A stretch of DNA of 53,964 bases from CAZTVF01 sp964616985 (GTDB lineage Bacteria; Planctomycetota; Phycisphaerae; SM23-33): contig CAZTVF010000023.1 of the NCBI GenBank assembly GCA_964616985.1, positions 1 to 53,964 on the forward strand. The letters are read 5' to 3'. Positions 47,861-53,964 of the stretch are shown piece after piece; position 1 is the stretch's first letter, and each line of letters starts with the position of its first letter. The notes beneath the pieces were generated by a model. It was not told the origin of the DNA. It did not search any database and saw only the letters and a list, made by a program, of their open reading frames with translations. The position numbers were made by a program, and so were the translations under genes.

Positions 47861-48898
47861 ATGATGAACTGGGACAAACTCGACTGGACCGTCCTCGAAC
47901 GGCTGCGCTCCGCCTACCTCCGCGGCGCCGCCGGGGCCGCGGACTATTGGCACGACGACAACGACCTGGCCACCTACGACTTCACCTTCGCCCAGCGGAT
48001 CGCCTGGAAGTGGGACTTCGTGCTGGACGAACTGCAGCGGCTGGGCTGGTCGCCGCCGGCCGGCGAGGTCCTCGACTGGGGCTGCGGCAGCGGCGTCGCC
48101 GGCAGGAGCCTCATCCGCCGCTTTGGCCGCGAAGACATCACCGGCCTGGCGTTGCTCGACCGCTCCGCCCTGGCCGTCGCCTTCGCCCAGCGCCGCGCCC
48201 GCGGCGCGTTCCCCGGCCTGGACGTCCGCCTGGCTGCCCATGAGCCGCTGGCCCCAACGGTCCTGCTCAGCCACGTCATCACCGAACTCACCCCGCAGCA
48301 GATCGACCAACTGGTCAAGAAGCTCACCTCCGCCACCGCCATCATCTGGGTCGAGGCCGCCACGCACGAATCCAGCCGAGCCCTGATCGCCATCCGCGAG
48401 CGGCTGCTGGCCGCGACGACCGACGGCCCCGGGTGTCAGCCTTCCCAGGCCGCCGCCCCGTTCCGCATCGTCGCCCCCTGCACCCACCAGGGCGCCTGCG
48501 GCATGCTGGCCGCCGGCAACGAACGCCACTGGTGCCACTTCTTCGCCAGCCCGCCGCCGGAAGTCTTCACCGACGGCAACTGGGCCCGCGTTGCCCACCA
48601 GATGCACATCGACCTCCGCGCGCTGCCCCTGAGCTACCTCGTCCTCGACCGCCGCCCCGCCGCGCCCGCCGCGGCGGAACCCGACGCGGCCGCCCCGCCG
48701 GCCGCCGTCCGCGTCATCGGCCGCCCGCGGACGTACAAGGGCTACGCCCTCCTGTTCGGCTGCGACGCCCAGGGCGTCCGCGACCTTCGCCTGGCCAAGA
48801 AGCGTTTCGCCGACCATTACCGCCTCGCCCGCAAGGATGAGCTCGACTCGCTGCTCCCCTGCCGCCTCGATGGCGAGGAGATTACGGACATAGGCTAG
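47861..48898 (+). CDS. Rsm22-like SAM-dependent methyltransferase
   Basis: A 345-residue protein with a Rossmann methyltransferase core: VLDWGCGSGVAG (about 70-81) is the SAM loop, and LLSHVITEL is motif IV-like. After the core comes IVAPCTHQGACGML-(x7)-WCHFF, with Cys207, Cys213 and a third Cys about 13 residues later, then LPLSYLVLDRR and RTYKGYALLFGC. This Cys cluster and order are those of the Rsm22 family, linked to small-subunit ribosomal RNA methylation in mitochondria and carrying an Fe-S cluster. The bacterial function is not established; ribosomal RNA methylation is an inference. An Ala/Pro-rich linker lies near 270-285. The start is the first of two consecutive ATG codons; AGGAG is about 13 nt upstream, closer to suiting the second. 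Confidence 0.75.
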   Translation: MMNWDKLDWTVLERLRSAYLRGAAGAADYWHDDNDLATYDFTFAQRIAWKWDFVLDELQRLGWSPPAGEVLDWGCGSGVAGRSLIRRFGREDITGLALLDRSALAVAFAQRRARGAFPGLDVRLAAHEPLAPTVLLSHVITELTPQQIDQLVKKLTSATAIIWVEAATHESSRALIAIRERLLAATTDGPGCQPSQAAAPFRIVAPCTHQGACGMLAAGNERHWCHFFASPPPEVFTDGNWARVAHQMHIDLRALPLSYLVLDRRPAAPAAAEPDAAAPPAAVRVIGRPRTYKGYALLFGCDAQGVRDLRLAKKRFADHYRLARKDELDSLLPCRLDGEEITDIG

Positions 48899-49121
48899 AT
48901 TCCTTCACAGTCGAATCTAGGCGTAAGGCTTTGGCGGCGGCTTGCCGTTCGGCGCTGTAGAACCCCATTGGCGTCACCCATACCTGACATCGCCGAACGG
49001 CAAGTCGCCGCCAAACGATCACCCAACGGTAGGGCATGCAGGTCCTGGCCCGCAGGGACAGGTTCTGCATGCCGAAAGACGCTGATATCGCCCGAACGGC
49101 AAGCCGCCGCCAAACGATCCA
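48896..49121. repeat. Palindromic repeat cluster
   Basis: Three copies of a 24-bp sequence: one inverted (48930-48953) and two direct (48992-49015, 49091-49114), the core being CGAACGGCAAG(T/C)CGCCGCC. A further long hairpin, GGCATGCAG (49033-49041) with CTGCATGCC (49065-49073), lies between copies two and three. TAGATTC / GAATCTA (48896-48902, 48913-48919) flanks the left side and includes the upstream gene's stop codon. There is no gene inside. It resembles a REP/MITE-like structured element. Confidence 0.7.
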
Positions 49122-50066
49122 CTACCCGCCTAAGAACGCATCATCGTCGGCCGTGAACACGTACGGCGTCCTGGCCAGCTTCGACAGGTCGAAGGCGGCC
49201 AGCAGTTCATCCATCGTCGCCGCGCGCCGCGCGGGCCACAGCCCGCAGGTGAAGCCGATCAGCCCCAGCACCCGCTCCGCCGTCGCGCCGCGGGCGCGGT
49301 AGTACGACAGCCGCGTGTCGCCGTGGCGCTTCGCCAGCCGCCGCCCGTCGGGGCCGATCACCAGCGGCAGGTGCCAGTATCGCACCGGCGCGTCGATCCC
49401 CAGCCGCCGCCGCAGGTGCATCTGGCGGGCGGCCGACTCCAGCAGGTCGTCGCCGCGGACGATCGCATCGACGCCCGCGGCGGCATCGTCCAGCACGACG
49501 GCCAGCTGGTAGGCGGCCAGGCCGTCGGACTTGAAGATGACGAAGTCGCCGCACATCTGCGGCAGCACGAACGTCGAGGGCCCCGCGAACGCGTCCTCTA
49601 CCGTGATGGGCTGCTCGTCCACGCGCAGCCGCCACGCCACCGGCCTGCCCGTCGCCGCGGCCTGCGCCGCCGTTGCGAAGCGGCCGCGACAGACGCCGCC
49701 GTACGCCGCCTGGGCATCGCCCAGGTTGGGGGCGCTGGCCGCGATCTGCGCATCCTTGCGGCTGCACACGCACGGGTACGCCCAGCCGTCCGCCGCCAGC
49801 CGTTCCAGCGCCGCGCGATACGCCCCGCCCCGCTGCGACTGGTACACGACGGGCTCTTCCCACTCCAGCCCCAGCCAGCGAAGCTCCTGCAGCATTGCCT
49901 CGGCCGAGCCCGCCTTCACCCGCGGGCCGTCGAGGTCCTCGACGCGCATCAGCACGCGCCACCCCCGCTGGCGGGCCAGAAGGTAGTTAACCACGAAGGT
50001 CCTCGCGTTGCCCACGTGCAGCGCCCCCGTCGGCGAGGGCGCCAGCCTTGTCACGCCTTGCGTCAT
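49122..50066 (-). CDS. gluQRS: Glutamyl-Q tRNA(Asp) synthetase
   Basis: A 314-residue paralogue of the glutamyl-tRNA synthetase catalytic domain that attaches glutamate to the queuosine base of tRNA-Asp. It has RLAPSPTGALHVGN (HIGH-like, 17-20), the zinc site Cys99-x-Cys101, Tyr122 and Cys126, the FKSDGLAAYQLAVVLDD block, and KRHGD (246-250) in place of KMSKS. It ends after the catalytic core with no anticodon-binding domain, as expected. The frame is open to 50153, but MTQGVTRLAPSPTG is the family start, so ATG 50066 is chosen. It belongs functionally with queE and queD at 2.4-3.4 kb, although about 46 kb away. The palindromic cluster lies immediately after its stop. Confidence 0.87.
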   Translation of the reverse strand: MTQGVTRLAPSPTGALHVGNARTFVVNYLLARQRGWRVLMRVEDLDGPRVKAGSAEAMLQELRWLGLEWEEPVVYQSQRGGAYRAALERLAADGWAYPCVCSRKDAQIAASAPNLGDAQAAYGGVCRGRFATAAQAAATGRPVAWRLRVDEQPITVEDAFAGPSTFVLPQMCGDFVIFKSDGLAAYQLAVVLDDAAAGVDAIVRGDDLLESAARQMHLRRRLGIDAPVRYWHLPLVIGPDGRRLAKRHGDTRLSYYRARGATAERVLGLIGFTCGLWPARRAATMDELLAAFDLSKLARTPYVFTADDDAFLGG

Positions 50067-50233
50067 CCCCGCATCATCGCATACCACGCGCGGGGAGATC
50101 AACAGCACGCTCAGCCATGCCGCCGTCCCGTAGGGCATGCCCTGCGACGCCACGCCGGATTGACTCGCGCCCGCGCCGCAGGGTACTCTAGAGGGGCGTG
50201 AACCGTCCGGCCCCTACCATCACGAGATACCCT

Positions 50234-51205
50234 ATGCGTTATCTGCCCATCGCGTTGATCTCTGCATTGCTGCTGGCCGCCTGCGATCCCGCGCCCCAGC
50301 CCGTCCAGCAGGCCCCCGAACCGCAGGCCGCCCCCGCGCCCCCGCCGGCCGAGGGCGGCGCCGTCCTGGCCATCGTCAACGGCAAGCCCGTCGCGATGGC
50401 CAAGCTCTACGACCTGCTCATCCGCGGCCAGGGGCTGGTGATGTCCCAGCAGCTCATCATGGCCGAGATCGTCCAGCAGGCCGCCGACGAGAAGGGCATC
50501 ACCCTCACCGACGCCGACATCCTGGCCGAGAGCGGCAAACTCCTCCAGGGCGTCTTCGCCACCGTCGAAGAGCCCGAGCAGCGCGAGCGTATGCTCGTCC
50601 AGTTCCTCAACGAGAAGCAGATCTCCCGCCAGCGCTGGGACCTGTCCGTCCAGATGAACGCCCGCCTGCGGAAGCTCGCCGCCCCGCGCGTGCAGGTAAA
50701 CGACAAGCTGCTCCGTCAGGCCTTCGAGGACCAGTACGGCCGCAAGGTCCTGGTCCGCCACATCGAGATGGAGTCGATGAACGAGCTGGAGAAGGTCATC
50801 CAGCTCGCCCGCCAGCGCGACGCCGACTTCGGCCGCCTGGCCCAGAAGCACTCCAAGAACCCCTCGGCCTCGCAGATGGGCCAGCTGCCGCCCATCAGCA
50901 GCCTCTCGCCGGCGGAGATGCCCGACAACTTCCGCGAGGCGGCGCTCAAGCTCAAGACGCCCGGCGAATTGTCGGACCCGATCAAACTGGGCTACGCGTG
51001 GCACGTATTAAGACTCGAGAAAGTTATCGATCCGCAGAACGTCCGCTTCGAGGACGTCAAGGACAAGGTCGAGGCCACCCTCCGCGACCGCCTCATCGAC
51101 CAGGGCAAGCAGCTCGTGCTCAACGATCTCATGAAGGCGGCCAAGTACGAATACATCGACCCGCTGCTCAAGACGCTGGACAACCAGGAACACAGCAAAA
51201 AATGA
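50234..51205 (+). CDS. Parvulin-type peptidyl-prolyl isomerase lipoprotein (PrsA/SurA-like)
   Basis: A protein of 323 residues. The leader MRYLPIALISALLLAAC ends in a lipobox (LLAAC, Cys17), followed by a Pro/Ala/Gln-rich tether (about 20-38). AIVNGKPVAMAKLYDLL begins the SurA/PrsA N-terminal chaperone region (about 42-165), which is mostly helical. The parvulin domain (about 170-265) shows VLVRHIEMES, FGRLAQKHSKNPSASQMGQL and LGYAWHVLRLE. It is probably a membrane-anchored periplasmic foldase. ATG 50234 gives a proper leader; an upstream GTG at 50198 would spoil it. The stop overlaps the rnfC start (ATGA), so the two are translationally coupled, which is an unusual partnership. Confidence 0.82.
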   Translation: MRYLPIALISALLLAACDPAPQPVQQAPEPQAAPAPPPAEGGAVLAIVNGKPVAMAKLYDLLIRGQGLVMSQQLIMAEIVQQAADEKGITLTDADILAESGKLLQGVFATVEEPEQRERMLVQFLNEKQISRQRWDLSVQMNARLRKLAAPRVQVNDKLLRQAFEDQYGRKVLVRHIEMESMNELEKVIQLARQRDADFGRLAQKHSKNPSASQMGQLPPISSLSPAEMPDNFREAALKLKTPGELSDPIKLGYAWHVLRLEKVIDPQNVRFEDVKDKVEATLRDRLIDQGKQLVLNDLMKAAKYEYIDPLLKTLDNQEHSKK

Positions 51206-52542
51206 CCTTTCGACGATACGGCGCCTTCCCCGGAGGCATCGATCTGCCCGACCAGAAGCACGCAACGCTGGATCGTGAGATCACCGCCTGCCTCCGTCCG
51301 CCGCGCCTGCGCCTGCCCCTGGCGCCGTGCGCCGGCTCGCCCGCACGCCTGCTGGTGCAGGAGGGCGCGTTCGTCACCGCCGGCGAGCGATTGGCCGAGG
51401 CCGTCGATGACACCGGCGTCGATATCTTCGCCCCCCTCGCCGGCCGCGTCGGCAAGCTCGTCACCGTCCCCGTCGGCTCGCGGCGATGCTTCACCCCCTC
51501 GCCGGCCGTCGAGATCCTCTCCGTCGAGGCCCCCGGGCCCATCCGCCCGCTGAACCCGATCTATGAGTGGCGCGAGGCCGCCCCCGACATGCTCCGCCAG
51601 CGCCTCTCCCAGGGCGGCCTGGCCGTGACGCGCCCGCGGCCCTGGCCCATGGCCCACTGGCTCGCCGCCGCCCGCAGCGGCCGCTGCCGCATCCTCATCT
51701 GCAACGTCGTCGAGCCCCAGCCCTACGTCACCGCCGACCACCGCCTGCTGGCCGAACGCGGCGCCGACGTCATCCGCGGCCTGGCCCTGCTGGCCGCCGC
51801 CATCGAGGCCACCGACATCGTCCTGGCCGTCGACCAGCGGCGGACCGACGACTACCGCGAACTGGTCGGCCCCGCCCGCGCCTGCCGCATCCAGACGGTC
51901 GCCCTGCCGCCCAAGTACCCCATCGGCACCGACGCCCTGCTGACCAAGGTGCTCGCCCGCCGCGAGCCGCCCCTGGGCGGATCGACCCTCGACGCCGGCG
52001 TGGCCGTCACCGACGCCCCCACCTGCTTCGCCGCCTACCGATGGGTGGCCTGCGGCGCGCCCATGACCGCCCGCGTCGTCACCGTCGCCGGCGAACGCGT
52101 CGTCGAGGGCGCCAACGTCTGGACGCCCTTCGGCGTCGACTGCGCCTTCCTCGCCGGCAGCGCCGAACCGCCCCTCGTGCACGGCGGGGCCATGTCCGGC
52201 CTGCCCATGGACGATGATGCCGTCGCCTGGGCCGCCACCGAGGCCGTGCTCGCCCTGGACGCCGTCGCGCCCCCCGCACCCACTCCCTGCATCCGCTGCT
52301 CCTGGTGCACCGACCATTGCCCGGCGCGGCTGAACGTCGCCGCCCTCAACGACCACTTCGAGCTGGGGCACATCGAGGACGCCCACGCCGCCGGCGTCCT
52401 GGCCTGCGTCGAGTGCGGCATCTGCTCGTACATCTGTCCCGCCCGCCTGCCGCTGGCCCACCGCGTGCGACAGCTCAAGATCGGCATGGCCGCCCTGCGC
52501 CGCCGCATGCCCCTGCTGACGCCCAGCCTGAAGGAAAGCTAG
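51202..52542 (+). CDS. rnfC: Divergent RnfC, electron transport complex subunit C
   Basis: A protein of 446 residues. FPGGIDLPDQK (9-19) and LAPCAGSPARLLVQEGAFVTAGE are RnfC-like N-terminal blocks. NVVEPQPYVTADHRLLAE, DAGVAVTDAPTCFAAYR and VVTVAGERV follow. Two [4Fe-4S] clusters are intact: Cys363, 366, 369, 373 (CIRCSWCTDHCP) and Cys402, 405, 408, 412 (CVECGICSYICP). RnfC normally couples NADH oxidation to ferredoxin reduction and ion pumping through a glycine-rich 'GxGGAGFPT' FMN/NADH loop. Here that place reads LSQGGLAVTRPRPW, and the usual 'ECEPY' is EPQPY, so NADH oxidation may be altered. The ATG overlaps the foldase stop; rnfD follows. Confidence 0.8.
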   Translation: MTFRRYGAFPGGIDLPDQKHATLDREITACLRPPRLRLPLAPCAGSPARLLVQEGAFVTAGERLAEAVDDTGVDIFAPLAGRVGKLVTVPVGSRRCFTPSPAVEILSVEAPGPIRPLNPIYEWREAAPDMLRQRLSQGGLAVTRPRPWPMAHWLAAARSGRCRILICNVVEPQPYVTADHRLLAERGADVIRGLALLAAAIEATDIVLAVDQRRTDDYRELVGPARACRIQTVALPPKYPIGTDALLTKVLARREPPLGGSTLDAGVAVTDAPTCFAAYRWVACGAPMTARVVTVAGERVVEGANVWTPFGVDCAFLAGSAEPPLVHGGAMSGLPMDDDAVAWAATEAVLALDAVAPPAPTPCIRCSWCTDHCPARLNVAALNDHFELGHIEDAHAAGVLACVECGICSYICPARLPLAHRVRQLKIGMAALRRRMPLLTPSLKES

Positions 52543-52621
52543 CATCGCCGAAACCACCCCACATCCTCACGCGGTCATCACGCCGGCCCTGACGGCGCCG
52601 TACCTGCACGCGCCGGAGAAT

Positions 52622-53785
52622 GTGCGGACCATCTTCTGCGTCACCTTCGCCGCCGCCTGCGGGCCGCTCGTGGGCGGGCTGGTCATGTACGGCTGGCAGG
52701 CCGGCATCGTGGCCGCCATCGCCATCTTCTCCTGCGCCGCCATCGAACGCGTCTACTACCGCGTCACCCGCGTGCCGGCCCTGCTGGGCCGCTCGCATGC
52801 CTACCTCACCGGCCTGCTGCTGGCCCTGACGCTGCCGCCCTTCGTGCCCTGGTATGTGCCCGTCGTCGCCGCCGCCTTCGCCATCCTCCTGGGCAAGGCC
52901 ATCTTCGGCGGCGTCGGCCACTTCCTCTGGCAGCCCGCCCTCATCGGCCGACTCGCCGTCGCCGTCATCTTCGCCACCACGTTGGCGCCCGACCACTGGC
53001 CGGTGCTGGCCCGCGAGAAGGTCCTCTGGGGCGACGTCCAGCTGGCCGCCAAGGATCTCGAGATGCGACACTGGGAACGCCAGCCCGCCCCCGCCGGCGC
53101 CGACGCGTTCCTCACCACGCATCCGGCCAAGCTGCTGCAGGGGCTCACCCGCGGCGAGCCGCGCTACAGCGGCCTGGCCTACCTGCCCGACCCCGAGGTC
53201 GTCCCCGCCGCACGCCCCACCGCCTTCAGCGTGCTGCCCGCGATGGAGTGCATGCTCGGCGGCGCCCGCGGAGGCGGCATCGGCGAGGGCTCCGCTGTCC
53301 TGATCATCCTGTGCGGCCTGTACCTCATCTACCGCAACTACGTGAAGTGGCAGCTGCCGGTGGCCATGCTGCTGGCCGCCGCCATCGTCGCCGCCATCGC
53401 GCCCGTCACCTTCGCCACCGCCGGCGGCGCCCGCACCGCCTGGTTTCCCATCATGATCGAAGAGGCCGACGTCGGCTGCATCTACGTCTGCTACCAACTG
53501 CTGGCCGGCGGCCTGGTCCTCGCCGCCTTCTTCTTGGCCACCGAGATGACCTCGCGACCCGTCACCACCGGCGGGCAGATCATCTTCGGCGCCGGCTGCG
53601 GCGCCCTGGCCATGGGCATGCAGCTGTACATGGACAACCCCATCCCCGCCTACCTCGCCGTCCTGGCCATGAACACCTTCACGCCCGCCATCGAATCCCT
53701 CTGGCGTCCCCGCGTCCTCGGCCGCAAACGCCTCGCCTGGCTCCGCCGCAACAAGCCCCCCCTCGCCGACACCACCACGCACTGA
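52622..53785 (+). CDS. rnfD: RnfD-like membrane subunit, start uncertain
   Basis: A polytopic membrane protein of about 387 residues in the NqrB/RnfD family. GRSHAYLTGLLLALTLPP, GKAIFGGVGHFLWQPALIGR, GGARGGGIGEGSAVLIILCG and the final LAVLAMNTFTPAIE are family blocks. RnfD usually carries FMN on the Thr of an SGAT motif just before the 'GS-x-GE' helix; here that stretch reads ARPTAFSVLPAMECML, with no SGAT. A hydrophilic insert (about 139-190) precedes it. Start: GTG 52622 is the first usual start codon, but family-like sequence (ITPALTAPYLHAPENVR) lies upstream in frame, open from 52532 with no ATG, GTG or TTG. AAGGAAAG followed by ATC at 52544 might be a rare AUC start. rnfG/E/A/B are not visible. 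Confidence 0.75.
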   Translation: MRTIFCVTFAAACGPLVGGLVMYGWQAGIVAAIAIFSCAAIERVYYRVTRVPALLGRSHAYLTGLLLALTLPPFVPWYVPVVAAAFAILLGKAIFGGVGHFLWQPALIGRLAVAVIFATTLAPDHWPVLAREKVLWGDVQLAAKDLEMRHWERQPAPAGADAFLTTHPAKLLQGLTRGEPRYSGLAYLPDPEVVPAARPTAFSVLPAMECMLGGARGGGIGEGSAVLIILCGLYLIYRNYVKWQLPVAMLLAAAIVAAIAPVTFATAGGARTAWFPIMIEEADVGCIYVCYQLLAGGLVLAAFFLATEMTSRPVTTGGQIIFGAGCGALAMGMQLYMDNPIPAYLAVLAMNTFTPAIESLWRPRVLGRKRLAWLRRNKPPLADTTTH

Positions 53786-53791
53786 CCTTGC

Positions 53792-53920
53792 CCCGCCTGC
53801 GGCGGGAATGACCAATGTCCAAGGACAAATGACCAAGGACAAGACCCAAGCTCAAGGAACAAGCTGAAATGAGCCAACTCGGTGCCACCCCCAGCCCGCC
53901 TGCGGCGGGAATGACCAATG
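53792..53920. repeat. 26-bp direct repeats and dispersed-repeat debris after rnfD
   Basis: CCCGCCTGCGGCGGGAATGA-type 26-bp copies at 53792-53817 and 53895-53920 are identical. Each starts with a small perfect palindrome (CCCGCC-TGC-GGCGGG). Between them are 'CCAAGGACAA'-like short repeats and the TCGGTGCCACCCCCA sequence (53879-53893) also found after the GH35 gene. Nothing here is coding. Confidence 0.7.
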
Positions 53921-53964
53921 ACCACTAGTGTCCGGTTAACTTTTGGGCATAACGCATCAAGTGC
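53921..53964. mobile_element. Possible left end of an insertion sequence (cut by the window)
   Basis: The composition changes abruptly after the second 26-bp repeat. ACTAGTGTCCGGTTAACTTT and what follows resemble terminal sequences of transposase-bearing elements. There are only 44 bases and no transposase in the window, so this is tentative. Confidence 0.25.

Noticed and set aside
50992..53842. Long minus-strand frames opposite rnfC and rnfD
   Set aside because: Low-complexity Gly/Asp/Val/Gln translations; the plus-strand frames carry Fe-S clusters and membrane segments.

Overview
The window is GC-rich and densely coded. It looks like a chromosomal segment of a planctomycete (Planctomycetota, probably Phycisphaerae-like). 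This rests on two PEP-CTERM/exosortase-type secreted proteins, one of them a roughly 9,500-residue autotransporter-associated beta-strand-repeat protein, on a dockerin-like Ca-binding repeat before the PEP-CTERM tail, on a DUF6067-type glycoside hydrolase beside a URO-D-like protein, and on dispersed intergenic repeats. The lineage is inferred from gene content; no rRNA gene is present to settle it.

Layout. (1) 1-8.35 kb is housekeeping: the hisC tail overlaps hisB; a membrane glycosyltransferase-like gene runs convergent to hisB; queE-queD (queuosine/7-deazaguanine) follow on the plus strand. A minus-strand five-gene run from 7362 to 3418 reads membrane protein, pgsA, ribBA, lipoprotein, PfkB-family kinase, with its end overlapping queD tail to tail. 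A Memo-family gene diverges from it. (2) 8.5-39.5 kb holds two PEP-CTERM secreted proteins on the minus strand. The larger, 10647-39230, fills 53% of the window. It reads as a signal peptide, about 7,500 residues of beta-solenoid built from six copies of a roughly 950-residue superunit plus an intercalated block of a third module, a distinct roughly 2,000-residue C-terminal region, a dockerin-like double EF-hand and a PEP-CTERM anchor. There is no autotransporter beta-barrel. (3) 39.5-40.2 kb is the promoter and leader of the giant gene plus non-coding sequence with short repeats. (4) 40.2-47.7 kb carries a URO-D-like protein, DNA polymerase IV, and a divergent pair of glycoside hydrolases (DUF6067-like and GH35). 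(5) 47.8-50.1 kb has an Rsm22-like methyltransferase, an intergenic palindromic repeat cluster, and GluQRS, which acts on queuosine-tRNA and so links to queE/queD. (6) 50.2-53.8 kb has a parvulin-type foldase lipoprotein translationally coupled to rnfC, then rnfD. Both Rnf proteins look divergent at cofactor motifs. The window ends in dispersed repeats and a possible insertion-sequence edge.

The most unusual content is the giant surface protein: its size, its higher-order repeat, its combination of passenger-type repeats with exosortase anchoring, and a promoter with a roughly 300-nt structured leader. Second is the Rnf-like pair that lacks the expected FMN/NADH motifs. Long open frames antisense to the giant gene were judged to be codon-bias shadows. 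All motif calls were made by eye, without database searches.
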